NCBI RefSeq assembly: GCF_002014765.1
Contig: NZ_MUYT01000004.1
Location: 496,001-560,000 of the forward strand
Origin: Lwoffella lincolnii
GTDB lineage: Bacteria; Pseudomonadota; Gammaproteobacteria; Pseudomonadales; Moraxellaceae
Reading direction: 5' to 3'
DNA: 64,000 bases
Shown here in pieces: positions 8,365 to 17,373 of the stretch. Both the position numbers and the translations under genes were made by a program. Each line of letters opens with the position of its first letter. Position 1 is the stretch's first letter. The notes beneath the pieces were generated by a model. The model was not told where the DNA came from and ran no database searches. It saw only the letters and a list, made by a program, of their open reading frames with translations.

Positions 8365-9951
8365 TTACTGTTGGTTTATATTGGGCTGTTGGTTGATGTT
8401 TTGGTTGATATTGGCAGTTGCAAAGTTGGCAAATAAGTCATATTCACTGGCCTCATCAATGGTGATGGTCAGGCGGTCGCCAATGTTAACACTGGCATCG
8501 ATGTGGTCAACATAAACATGCCCATCAATCTCTGGAGCGTCAGCGATACTGCGACAGATGGCGATGGATTCGTCAGTGTCAATGTCATCTACCAACACGG
8601 TTAGGGTTTTACCCACTTTTTGGGCAAGCTTATTGGCACTGATGCGTTGTTGTTGTGCCATCAAGCGATTATGGCGGTCTTGCTTGATGTGTTCTGGCAC
8701 AGGATTGGGCAAATTATTGGCAGCTGCTCCTTCAATGTCAGAATAGGTAAAACACCCCACTCTGTCCAATTGAGCTTGCTCAAGCCAGTCTAGCAAGTAT
8801 TCAAAGTCTGCTTCAGTCTCCCCAGGGAAGCCAACCACAAAGGTTGAGCGAATGACGATATCAGGGCAAAGCTGTCGCCATCTGCCAATGCGTTCTAGGG
8901 TGTTTTCAGCGTGGGCGGGGCGTTTCATGGCTTTTAGGACGCTTGGACTGGCGTGTTGAAAAGGAATGTCCAAATATGGCAATAAACCCCCTTGCTCAGC
9001 GGTAAATTGGCTCATCAGTGCCACCACATCATCGACATGTGGATAAGGATAAACATAATGCAGACGCACCCACATGCCCGATTGGCGAGCCAATTGATGC
9101 AATGCTTGACACAAGTTAACAAATTTAGACTTCAAGGGCATGCCTTGCCAAAAGCTGGTTTTATATTTTAAATCCACACCATAAGCTGATGTGTCTTGCG
9201 AGATGACAAGCATCTCTTTAACACCTGCTGACTGTAAGGCTTTGGCTTCATTCATCACCTCATCAATGGGGCGTGATACCAAGTCGCCCCGAAGCGCTGG
9301 AATGATACAAAAGGTACAACGATGGTTACAGCCTTCAGAGATTTTTAAGTAAGCATAATGGGCTGGGGTGAGCTTGATGCCTGCATCGTTAATAAGGTCA
9401 ATTTTGGGGTCGTAAGTGTTGATTTTATCCGCTTGGCTGATGGGTGCATGGGTATTGACGGCCGTAACGACTTCTTGATAAGCGTGAGCACCTGTCACAG
9501 ACAGCACTGCTGGGTGCATGGTTTTGATGCGTTCAGCATCTTTACCCAGACAACCTGTAACGATGACTTTGCCATTTTGGTTGATGGCTTCACCAATGGC
9601 ATCTAGCGACTCTTGCACGGCTGATTCAATAAAGCCACAAGTATTGACCACCACCAAATCTGCCCCATCATAATCATTGGCAACACGATAGCCTTCTTTG
9701 GTCAGTGCGGTGATGATGCGTTCAGAATCCACCAATGCCTTGGGACAACCCAAAGAAACAAAACCAACTTTAGGGGCAGATGTGGCTTTTAAGGCAAATG
9801 TGCCTTGAGCTGTTTGTTCAGCTTGCTTGGTAATGACACTGGCAGATTGCACGATGTTACGGTTTTGATTGTGATTGGCTTGATGGTGGCTGGCTTGAAA
9901 ATTGTCTTGAAAATTGGCTTTGGGATTAAAAATACGTGCTTGGCTAGACAT
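8365..9951 (-). CDS. rimO: Ribosomal protein uS12 methylthiotransferase RimO
   Basis: Radical SAM enzyme that adds a methylthio group to an aspartate of ribosomal protein S12. The N-terminal UPF0004 cluster cysteines are C69 (SLGCPKALVDSE), C105 (VVNTCGFIESA) and C134 (VTGCLGKD); the radical SAM CxxxCxxC is C208, C212, C215 (EGCNHRCTFCIIP). A TRAM-like domain ends the protein. SLGCPKALVDSE is typical of RimO rather than MiaB. It has about 60 extra polar N-terminal residues and an Asn/Gln-rich tail compared with the E. coli enzyme. AAGGTC precedes the chosen ATG at good spacing, so the extension may be real. Confidence 0.95.
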   Translation of the reverse strand: MSSQARIFNPKANFQDNFQASHHQANHNQNRNIVQSASVITKQAEQTAQGTFALKATSAPKVGFVSLGCPKALVDSERIITALTKEGYRVANDYDGADLVVVNTCGFIESAVQESLDAIGEAINQNGKVIVTGCLGKDAERIKTMHPAVLSVTGAHAYQEVVTAVNTHAPISQADKINTYDPKIDLINDAGIKLTPAHYAYLKISEGCNHRCTFCIIPALRGDLVSRPIDEVMNEAKALQSAGVKEMLVISQDTSAYGVDLKYKTSFWQGMPLKSKFVNLCQALHQLARQSGMWVRLHYVYPYPHVDDVVALMSQFTAEQGGLLPYLDIPFQHASPSVLKAMKRPAHAENTLERIGRWRQLCPDIVIRSTFVVGFPGETEADFEYLLDWLEQAQLDRVGCFTYSDIEGAAANNLPNPVPEHIKQDRHNRLMAQQQRISANKLAQKVGKTLTVLVDDIDTDESIAICRSIADAPEIDGHVYVDHIDASVNIGDRLTITIDEASEYDLFANFATANINQNINQQPNINQQ

Positions 9952-10008
9952 AAATGACCTTTTGGCTAAATTTGGGTTAGCTTGGCTAAAATGGATTGGG
10001 TGAATTCA

Positions 10009-11232
10009 TCACGCTGTTGGCAGTAATTTTATCACGGCTTGCATGTTTTGTGGTCGCTTGTTGGGTTGATATTGAACACAAGCATTGATGACATTTTGCC
10101 AAGATTGCCATTGAGTTGGGAGTTTGAGTGAGGTTTTATGCTGGTCTAAGTGGCGACTGGTGTGCCAATTTTTCCATGCTTGTGAGCGGTCAATTGCTTG
10201 TGAACGGTCAATATCGCTCATGCTTGATGCAACATACGCCTGCCCTGCTCTTGTGTGAGTTAACAACTGATACACCATCAAACCAAAGGCATACACATCA
10301 CTGGCAATGCTCACCCCCCTGCCTAACCAACATTCTGGGGCAAGATACGCTGGCGTGCCTGCAATGGGCAAAGACAGCGATGTTAACTGAGATTGCTTGT
10401 GAAACTGCCTTTGAGGTTGGGCTAAGGCAAAATCGGTGATATGGACCAATGGTAAGGCTGTAAAGTTAAAGTTAGAATTAGATGCTGATGAGCTTAATGG
10501 CGAGGAACTTAATAAAAAATTGCTTGGCTTGACATCACCATGAATCAGCTTGGCATCATGCACTTGTTGTAAAGCCAATGCGGCTTGTAAAATAAGATGA
10601 CTGATAAACATGCTGTCTGCTTGCTGTGCATTGGCTGATTGTTTTGACTGGGATTGATGACAAATTTGTTGTAAGCTTCCCATATCAAAATATGGCAACA
10701 GCATCACACTTAATCGCCCCATTTGCTTGTCTTGCTGACACTCTAACGTCAAAGGCAAATCAGATTGACCATACAATGGCAATGCAATGCGACAAATGTC
10801 AGCATCAGTGCATATGGGGTTATTTTTGCTTAGCTGAGTTAACCGCTTGATTTGTGTGTTCAAATCAACATTCAAATCCAAGCTCATATCCATATTAAAA
10901 TCATGGTAATCAGGGTTAAGAGAAGTAAAATCACTGTGTGATGGCTGATGTTGCCATTTCATTTGCCATTTAATGATGACACGTTGATAACGCTGAACGC
11001 CATCGGTTAAGTTGCCACTGCTGATGCCTTGATACATGATGCGATGGGCGTTTTTTTGACCATCAGCAGAAGTTAAGCTCAGCCGATGATGCTTAAGCGA
11101 TGCCAGCGTGAATTGACCATTGTCCATGGACATCACCGATGCCACCAAGTGTGGTGACAATGCTTCCAGTAATGCCTGCTGGGCATTGTCCATATGACTA
11201 AGGTGGCTAAGGTTAAGATGACTTTTTGGCAT
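10009..11232 (-). CDS. Serine/threonine protein kinase-like protein
   Basis: Contains a recognisable Hanks-type kinase domain: a putative VAIK-like lysine at K88 (RVIIKW), the catalytic loop HGDVKPSN at 231-238, DFA at 267-269 where DFG is normal, GTPAYLAPE ending near 300, and SDVYAFGLMVYQLL. A clear glycine-rich loop is not seen. The ATG at 11230-11232 is preceded by AAGGAAG and was chosen; the frame is open to a TTG at 11355 and several upstream ATGs. Residues of type IDRSQA are duplicated by an 18-bp repeat at 10179-10214. No membrane segment is evident. Substrate unknown; it is divergent from a DUF815 ATPase gene with 166 bases between the starts. Confidence 0.82.
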   Translation of the reverse strand: MPKSHLNLSHLSHMDNAQQALLEALSPHLVASVMSMDNGQFTLASLKHHRLSLTSADGQKNAHRIMYQGISSGNLTDGVQRYQRVIIKWQMKWQHQPSHSDFTSLNPDYHDFNMDMSLDLNVDLNTQIKRLTQLSKNNPICTDADICRIALPLYGQSDLPLTLECQQDKQMGRLSVMLLPYFDMGSLQQICHQSQSKQSANAQQADSMFISHLILQAALALQQVHDAKLIHGDVKPSNFLLSSSPLSSSASNSNFNFTALPLVHITDFALAQPQRQFHKQSQLTSLSLPIAGTPAYLAPECWLGRGVSIASDVYAFGLMVYQLLTHTRAGQAYVASSMSDIDRSQAIDRSQAWKNWHTSRHLDQHKTSLKLPTQWQSWQNVINACVQYQPNKRPQNMQAVIKLLPTA

Positions 11233-11398
11233 GGCTTCCTTTTGGCATGGTTCTTTGACATGGCTCTTTGGCATCAGTCTGTCATATGGGCTACTGACTG
11301 TCATATGGATTACTGACATGACACCATCGCATTGAGACTGATGCCATTTTAACAAATCTTTTGGCTCACCGACTTTTTGACTAAGGACAAAACAATTA

Positions 11399-12361
11399 AT
11401 GCAACATACTCACAACATCACCCTACCTGAGCAAACATTGGCGTTACTAAACACATATCTGAGCCAAGCCATTTCTCACGCTGGCAAGCCCCTTACCATT
11501 GACCCTGCGGTGTTGGCGTATCGCTGGGTGGCAGATGCCAGTAACATCAATGGTGGCCATCTTGAACCAATAACCATGGACATCACTGGAGCAACAGCGA
11601 TACAATTGAGCGACTTACTGGGTATCGAACGACAAAAACAGCGATTAATCAACAACACTCGCCAGTTTTTGCAAGGTCTGCCAGCCAATCATGTGCTGAT
11701 GACAGGCACTCGTGGTGGTGGTAAGTCGTCATTAGTGCGTGCCTTATTAAGCCAATTTGCCACTGATGGGCTGCGGTTGATAGAAGTGGCTCGCATGGAT
11801 TTATCAGCATTGGATAAAATACGTCAAGCCGTGTCTGCCCTACCAGAACATGCCAATGTGCGTTATGTGGTGTATTGTGATGATTTGGCATTTGACAAAC
11901 AAGATGAAAGCTATCGGGCGTTAAAATCGGTGCTAGACGGCTCACTGTCTTCTGAGCAAGACAAACTGCTCGTTTATGCCACCAGTAACCGCCGTCATCT
12001 GTTGCCCCAACTGATGAAAGACAACCGAGACATCTATAACGGACAGACTGATGAAGTCAACCCTTATGAAACCATTGATGAAACGGTGTCTTTGTCTGAC
12101 CGCTTTGGGATTTGGCTGTCGTTTCAACCGATGACACAAGATACTTATGTGAGCATTGCACGGTATTATGTGCATAAGCTATCAAATAGTCATCTGTCAG
12201 ACAGCCGTGGGGCAACAACCATCAATTTGGCAAACATGAATGAAGAAATCACAAATAACGCCATTCGCTTTGCCAGTGAAAGAGGCGGACGCTCTGGGCG
12301 AGTGGCGTATCAATTTGCCAGAGATTGGGTGGGGAAAATTGGGCTAACGCAGTTGGGCTAA
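11399..12361 (+). CDS. DUF815 family AAA-type ATP-binding protein
   Basis: Predicted P-loop ATPase of the DUF815 family, whose cellular role is not established. Walker A is GTRGGGKS at 103-110, Walker B is around VVYCDDL (D161-D162), and ATSNRRHLLP later in the protein fits sensor 1. The sequence LEPITMDITGATAIQLSDLLGI just before the P-loop matches the family layout, and the 320-residue length is typical. The ATG follows AAGGA at rather long spacing. Divergent from the kinase-like gene and convergent with the lipoprotein gene, sharing a bidirectional terminator with it. Confidence 0.9.
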   Translation: MQHTHNITLPEQTLALLNTYLSQAISHAGKPLTIDPAVLAYRWVADASNINGGHLEPITMDITGATAIQLSDLLGIERQKQRLINNTRQFLQGLPANHVLMTGTRGGGKSSLVRALLSQFATDGLRLIEVARMDLSALDKIRQAVSALPEHANVRYVVYCDDLAFDKQDESYRALKSVLDGSLSSEQDKLLVYATSNRRHLLPQLMKDNRDIYNGQTDEVNPYETIDETVSLSDRFGIWLSFQPMTQDTYVSIARYYVHKLSNSHLSDSRGATTINLANMNEEITNNAIRFASERGGRSGRVAYQFARDWVGKIGLTQLG

Positions 12362-12411
12362 CAAAGGTGAGCTAACACTATCAGATTGACACAGATTTAA
12401 AAACATCAGAT

Positions 12412-12449
12412 AAAAAACCAAACCCAAATGAATTTAGGCTTGGTTTTTT
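12412..12449. terminator. Bidirectional Rho-independent terminator
   Basis: AAAAAACCAA (12412-12421) pairs perfectly with TTGGTTTTTT (12440-12449), with further CC/GG pairing inside the 18-base loop. The A and T runs at the stem base give a T-tract on both strands, so it fits termination of both the DUF815 gene and the convergent lipoprotein gene. Confidence 0.8.
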
Positions 12450-12486
12450 CTTAATGCCATTAAGTCTCAATACCATTCAATATTGA

Positions 12487-13488
12487 CTATTTAACACGAG
12501 TGTATGTTTGTTGACTGTCTCCAAAACTACTTTCTATAAAGCGGTCTGAGCTTTGCCATATTAATTGCGACATTCTGACCTGCTCTTTAGAAGGTGATTG
12601 GGAAGATGGTTTTGGAAGCATGGTTACAACTTGTTGATTGTCTTTATTGGCACTGGCAAACACAATGTTCACAAAGGGTGAATGTTGTGTTTTCTCATGA
12701 TATTGAGCATCAACACAATTTTTACCTGCATATGTTGTGATTGTTTTTGTTTCTACAATCTCATTTGGTTTGTCGCCTATTTTATAAGATAAGATTGTTT
12801 TTTCACTATTGCTCAAATCATTTTTGCAATCTGATTGCCAAGTACCCACAAATGCTTGTGCCAGTTTTGCCAATTCTGTTGATTTGGCGAATGCGTCATG
12901 CGTTTGTATCGTGTCATAAAAATGTTGCTGTGCTTTTTGTGGGGATTGAACATGTTGGTTGCTATTGAGTTTTGGCTTTAAATGCTCAGCAAACTTATCA
13001 TCATCTTTTTGTTGAATGAGGGTTTGAAAATCACCAGCAGTGAACCGCTTGGCAACGTCTTTATCAATGTCAATGCCATTTTTAAGGTCGTTGTCATTAT
13101 CAACACTTTGTAGAACTTGTAGGATACGAACCACTTCGTTACTTTCTGTGGTTAAATCAGCAGGGGTAACAACAGATTTTGGCATGGTTGAACCCAGTGT
13201 CATCTCACCTAATTTAAAGGTGATGGCCTTGCTGGCATGTTTAGGATAGATGAACATGCCATTAATCGTTTTACTTGAGTTGCCATTATAGACATAGTCT
13301 AACCCCTGCACCACACTGTCAAGAAAAACCCCTGTGTTTTGGTCTTGTGAGGATTCAGCAATTCGCTTACCTAAAGAGCGACCCAGTTTTTCATCATCAC
13401 CACCACAGGCAGTCAATACAAAGGCGGTGCTTGTCAATAGAGCCAAACAGAGTGTGTGATGCTTAAGTTTCATGCGTTTTAGTTTCAT
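12487..13488 (-). CDS. Putative lipoprotein of unknown function
   Basis: The 333-residue product has a lysine-rich start, a hydrophobic segment and a lipobox LTAC with the cysteine at residue 28 (FVLTACGGDDE), so export and lipid attachment are expected. The region VVQGLDYVYNG followed by ITFKLGEMTLG and VTPADLT resembles a module (VxGLxY, FxxG, ITFKLGxxxLG, VTPxDL) found in various bacterial surface lipoproteins; its function is unknown. A 15-bp repeat at about 13467-13497 duplicates the LKRMK codons at the start, leaving two candidate ATGs (13488 and 13473); the upstream TTG at 13539 is unlikely. Monocistronic. Confidence 0.78.
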   Translation of the reverse strand: MKLKRMKLKHHTLCLALLTSTAFVLTACGGDDEKLGRSLGKRIAESSQDQNTGVFLDSVVQGLDYVYNGNSSKTINGMFIYPKHASKAITFKLGEMTLGSTMPKSVVTPADLTTESNEVVRILQVLQSVDNDNDLKNGIDIDKDVAKRFTAGDFQTLIQQKDDDKFAEHLKPKLNSNQHVQSPQKAQQHFYDTIQTHDAFAKSTELAKLAQAFVGTWQSDCKNDLSNSEKTILSYKIGDKPNEIVETKTITTYAGKNCVDAQYHEKTQHSPFVNIVFASANKDNQQVVTMLPKPSSQSPSKEQVRMSQLIWQSSDRFIESSFGDSQQTYTRVK

Positions 13489-13871
13489 ACGTTTTAGTTC
13501 CAGTTTTAGCTTTATGGTAATTTTGCCAATATCTGACAATATATTATTTAATGATTTAATGACACATCACTCCACGTCTTTGACATGAATTATCCATGAA
13601 ATGAGTTGTCAATCAATTGCTAAGAATTAAACAAATGGCTAAGAGCCATCAGCCCATGCCAGTCATCTTATTATACGCCCATTCATGCCATTTTGCCATC
13701 AAACTCAGTTTTTATTAGGGAGATACCCTAAGAATAACCTAGCATCATCAATTAAACATGAATTAAATTTTTTGTACCTGATTGATGTCCACCTGATGGC
13801 GGTCAAAATCTTTTGCTGACCAACATGTGCCTTAATAATAGTTAATAATGTTAGATGGTTGGGCAACCACA
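13489..13871. other. Intergenic stretch between purA and the lipoprotein gene
   Basis: About 380 bases with no convincing ORF, located downstream of purA and upstream of the lipoprotein gene, both minus strand. A weak 6-bp hairpin (ATGGCT/AGCCAT) is near 13633-13647. The lipoprotein promoter should lie near the low-coordinate end, but I see no well-spaced -35/-10 pair. Nothing else recognised. Confidence 0.5.
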
Positions 13872-15161
13872 TCAGGCATCATATGGGTCTCTTAACACAA
13901 TGGTCTGTTCTCTATCAGGACCTGTCGATATGATGTCCACAGGGCAATCTATCAATTCTTCGATGCGTTTGATGTAGGCTTTGGCATTGTCTGGCAAGTC
14001 GTCATATTGGGTGATGCCCACGGTTGATTCAGACCAACCTGCCACCGTCTCATAGATAGGCGTAACCGACTCATAAAACTCAGCATCATAAGCCCCTTCA
14101 GACTCAGTTTCAGGCAACTCATAGCCAATCCCAATGCGAATTTCGTCCAGTCCGTCCAGCACGTCAAGCTTAGTCAGACAAATGCCTGATAGCGAATTTA
14201 GCACCACCGCACGGCGTAAGCTTTCGGCATCAAACCAACCACAACGCCTGGCACGTCCTGTGGTTGCCCCAAACTCATGACCCACTTTGGCAAGATGGGC
14301 GCCCACATCGTCAAACAGTTCCGTGGGAAATGGACCACCCCCCACCCGAGTGGTGTAGGCTTTGGTAATGCCCAATACATAATCTAAATATAAAGGGCCG
14401 ATGCCTGTGCCTGTCGACACGCCCCCAGCGGTGGTATTGGAGCTGGTAACAAACGGATAAGTGCCATGATCGATGTCAAGCAACGTACCTTGAGCCCCTT
14501 CAAACATTAAGTGTTTACCTGCTTTACGTAACTCGTTTAGTTCACCTGTCACATCGGCAACCAAATCCTTTAACGCATCTCGCCACTGCAAAAACAACTC
14601 ATAAGTGGCATCAAAGTCAATGGCATCAACGCCATAATATTTGGTCAACTGAAAATTATGATAATCAATTAAATTACGCAGTTTTTCTTGGGCATCATGA
14701 CGGAACAAATCAGCAAACTTAATGGCACGGCGAGCAACTTTGTCTTCATAAGCAGGACCGATGCCACGCCCTGTTGTACCAATTTTGCCACTACCACGCT
14801 TGGCTTCACGGGCTTTATCTAATGCCACATGATACGGCATGATGAGTGGACAGTTAGGAGAGATGCGCAGACGCTCACGCACAGGCACATCTTTATTCTC
14901 TAATTCTTTGATTTCTTTTAACAAAGCATCAGGAGCAAGCACCACACCATGACCGATATAACAAGTGACATCATCACGCAAGATGCCTGATGGGATAAGA
15001 TGTAACACTGTTTTTTCACCACCCACCACCAAGGTATGCCCAGCGTTGTGTCCACCTTGAAAGCGAGCAACGGCAGCGGCTTTTTCAGTGAGCAAATCAA
15101 CGATTTTACCTTTACCTTCATCACCCCACTGACTGCCCAAAACAACGACATTTTTTCCCAT
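13872..15161 (-). CDS. purA: Adenylosuccinate synthetase
   Basis: Makes adenylosuccinate from IMP, aspartate and GTP, the first committed step to AMP. The N-terminal GSQWGDEGKGKIVDLL contains the P-loop-like GDEGKGK and catalytic aspartate, followed by GHNAGHTLV, GRGIGPAYEDK, EGAQGTLLDIDHGTYPFVTSSN and the C-terminal STGPDREQTI. Length 429 residues is normal. The ATG is preceded by GGAGAC at ideal spacing. It lies 141 bases downstream of hisZ on the same strand, a pairing conserved in Pseudomonas and Acinetobacter. Confidence 0.98.
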   Translation of the reverse strand: MGKNVVVLGSQWGDEGKGKIVDLLTEKAAAVARFQGGHNAGHTLVVGGEKTVLHLIPSGILRDDVTCYIGHGVVLAPDALLKEIKELENKDVPVRERLRISPNCPLIMPYHVALDKAREAKRGSGKIGTTGRGIGPAYEDKVARRAIKFADLFRHDAQEKLRNLIDYHNFQLTKYYGVDAIDFDATYELFLQWRDALKDLVADVTGELNELRKAGKHLMFEGAQGTLLDIDHGTYPFVTSSNTTAGGVSTGTGIGPLYLDYVLGITKAYTTRVGGGPFPTELFDDVGAHLAKVGHEFGATTGRARRCGWFDAESLRRAVVLNSLSGICLTKLDVLDGLDEIRIGIGYELPETESEGAYDAEFYESVTPIYETVAGWSESTVGITQYDDLPDNAKAYIKRIEELIDCPVDIISTGPDREQTIVLRDPYDA

Positions 15162-15302
15162 GATGTCTCCTTAAATAACAACAAGAAATGACTATAAACT
15201 GTAAAAAAAATAACGACAACTGACTAAAACTGACCACAAAAAATTAGCACAAACGCCACTAAAGAACCACTAAAAAAATAAACATCACTCATATCTTGCC
15301 CA

Positions 15303-16772
15303 TCATATCTTTGTCAATACCCATTGCCCTTGCTGATGGTGTAAATGGTGAGTAATGTTATCTGGTTTATCAACTGCGGTTAATGGTTTGATGACTCGAT
15401 GCCCTTGTCGACGTAATTTGGCAATGACATCTGCCAACTGGTCGGCTTGTTTGGCATTTAGCTGTTGTATGTCTTGATACACCACCCAAATCCAATGACT
15501 TGCCAAACTCTCTGTCTCATCTATAAAATATGGCAACAACCGAGTCACGTCCATACTAAAACCAATGGCAGGGCGACTTTGCTGTTGGCGTTCTTGTTGG
15601 CGGTCTTGTTGGTAATGGGTGCTAAGCCGTTGGCTTGGTGGCTCAACTGGTTTTAGTGGCTTGATGGTATCAATCGTTGGCTTGGCTAAAGTGGCCATTT
15701 GCCCATTAAAGCGACCACCTCTTGCCACCACTTGCGATTCGTTATTCACATACAGATTAAACACCAAGCCTGTATGATAATGATAACCTGACAGCTCAGT
15801 CAAATCCATACTGATGTTTGGCAGATTATCACAAACGTTATCCCCACAAATGGTTTTGGCTTGTGATAAATGCTGATAAACACGCTGTAACTCTGCCAAA
15901 CTCTGCTGAATCACCACATCATTTGCCACATCAGCACTAAATTGTGCCTGCAATTTGTGTAAGTCATGCCCATGAATTGCCAACTGATAAAAATCTTGCC
16001 CAAATGCAAGGCAATGACAAAATTGCTCCAACTCAGGCAAGGCTTTATTGGCATAACACCGCATCAAATGCTCACTGGTGGTGTTGTCCAAATTGGCAAG
16101 CTCGCTTAAGCGTTTAAACACGCCCACATGCCCCAAATCCAAATGCCAACTGACGGGTAAGTTTAAATCAGACAGCAACGCATACAACACGTCAAGCAAC
16201 TCAAAATCTGCTTCTATTGTGTCGCAGCCGAACAGCTCCGCCCCCAACTGCAAAGGGGTGCGTGAACCAAACAAACCATTGGGTAATGTGTGAATGACAT
16301 GCCCTGCATAGCAATAGCGAGCCACCGCCTTAGCAAAATATGCTTGCCCAAACTTGGCATCAATGCGTCGAATTTGTGGGGTGGTGTCGGCACGCACGCC
16401 CATCAGTCGCCCTGTTACCTGGTCAATGAGTTTAAACGTTTGGCGTTTAAGATCTTCTGATGCTTCTTGTAACAAAGACTCGGTAAATTCAATCAAAGGC
16501 GGAGAAACCAACTGATAACCATGGCTTTGTAACTGTTTGATTAAGCGATGGCGTAGGTATTGTTGTTTATCGGCATCGGCAAACAACACATCATGCACGC
16601 CATCAGGCAATAGCCAATGATTGGCATCATAAGAAGCGATGTTAACATGATGAGCCACGTTATTATGAACGATGTTATGATGAGCCATGTTATTGGCTAA
16701 TGACGAACTGTTATCTGGATTGTCTGACATAGGTACTGTGGTGATGAATTGATAAGCATTGGGTGCGTTCAT
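15303..16772 (-). CDS. hisZ: ATP phosphoribosyltransferase regulatory subunit HisZ
   Basis: HisZ is a catalytically inactive histidyl-tRNA synthetase paralogue that forms a complex with short-form HisG in histidine synthesis. The class II synthetase-like core is clear: WLLPDGVHDVLFADADKQ, PPLIEFTESLL, FKLIDQVTGRLMGVRADTTPQ, ARYCYAGHVIHT and LGAELFG. Clear extras relative to typical HisZ (about 390 residues) are roughly 50 His/Asn-rich N-terminal residues and a Gln/Arg-rich insertion near residue 390 (QQDRQQERQQQSR) generated by 12-bp repeats. The start ATG has a poor ribosome binding site, and ATGs at codons 15 and 29 are alternatives. The neighbour purA supports HisZ rather than HisS. Confidence 0.92.
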   Translation of the reverse strand: MNAPNAYQFITTVPMSDNPDNSSSLANNMAHHNIVHNNVAHHVNIASYDANHWLLPDGVHDVLFADADKQQYLRHRLIKQLQSHGYQLVSPPLIEFTESLLQEASEDLKRQTFKLIDQVTGRLMGVRADTTPQIRRIDAKFGQAYFAKAVARYCYAGHVIHTLPNGLFGSRTPLQLGAELFGCDTIEADFELLDVLYALLSDLNLPVSWHLDLGHVGVFKRLSELANLDNTTSEHLMRCYANKALPELEQFCHCLAFGQDFYQLAIHGHDLHKLQAQFSADVANDVVIQQSLAELQRVYQHLSQAKTICGDNVCDNLPNISMDLTELSGYHYHTGLVFNLYVNNESQVVARGGRFNGQMATLAKPTIDTIKPLKPVEPPSQRLSTHYQQDRQQERQQQSRPAIGFSMDVTRLLPYFIDETESLASHWIWVVYQDIQQLNAKQADQLADVIAKLRRQGHRVIKPLTAVDKPDNITHHLHHQQGQWVLTKI

Positions 16773-16969
16773 GGTTACTTATGGTGATTTTAAGCCAAAT
16801 GTAGACAAAACAAGGTAAGGTTTGACGACATTCACACATAAGCAAACACACATGATGATGGCTTTGATTGAATGCTTAAGTTTTATTGAATGCTTAGTTG
16901 AACACTTGAATGATAGCATAAGCGTCAGTTTTATCATACCCATTTATGCTGAGTGTCATCAACATATCA

Positions 16970-17009
16970 TTCATGGTTTTGACAAGTCGTTCATGGTTTT
17001 GACAAGTTA
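16970..17009. repeat. Tandem duplication, 20-bp unit, 2 copies
   Basis: Two adjacent copies of a unit beginning TTCATGGTTTTGACAAGT; the first 18 of 20 bases are identical and the last two differ. It lies in the hisZ-tonB spacer. No obvious function. Confidence 0.85.
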
Positions 17010-17167
17010 AGGCAATATAGAACCAAAATACCTTGATTAGGGCATGAGTGAGTATCTCTACTGACTACAAAATTATAGATGAGAAATACTAACGCATGAC
17101 CTAGCATGACCTAAAAATCCATATAAACAGTTGAATGATAGAAAAAATTATTATATAATTTTCTATA

Positions 17168-17186
17168 AATAATTATCATTCTCATT
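17168..17186. promoter_or_regulatory. Fur box-like site upstream of tonB-exbB-exbD
   Basis: AATAATTATCATTCTCATT resembles the 19-bp Fur consensus (hexamers of the GATAAT type): read on the other strand it gives AATGAG-AATGAT-AATTAT. The site is about 190 bases before the tonB start, in a very AT-rich segment. Iron repression of TonB systems by Fur is well established, so the location fits. The distance to tonB implies a long leader if this is the promoter site. Confidence 0.6.
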
Positions 17187-17312
17187 ATTTTGCAATACCC
17201 CCATATCGTCGGCTGACTTCTTTTTTTAACAACACCATGTATGATATGTCAGTCATATTCATATATGATGGTGCTGGCATGCCATATTGGTTAACCATGA
17301 TACATGAATATG

Positions 17313-17352
17313 GCATAAAACAACATAGCATCGCATAAAACAACATAGCATC
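17313..17352. repeat. Perfect tandem duplication, 20-bp unit, 2 copies
   Basis: GCATAAAACAACATAGCATC occurs twice without a gap or mismatch (17313-17332 and 17333-17352), ending 21 bases before the tonB ATG. It lies in the expected 5' untranslated region. Confidence 0.95.
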
Positions 17353-17373
17353 AAGCAAATTTGAGTGGCTTAA

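Larger units (their letters stand above)
16773..17373. other. Long spacer between hisZ and tonB
   Basis: Six hundred bases without a supportable gene. It holds the divergent control regions of hisZ and tonB: a Fur-box-like site at 17168-17186, and three short tandem duplications (16970-17009; GCATGACCTA twice at 17094-17113; 17313-17352). The stretch 17236-17270 is rich in overlapping ATATGAT/ATCATAT motifs. No tRNA or small-RNA signature recognised. Confidence 0.5.
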
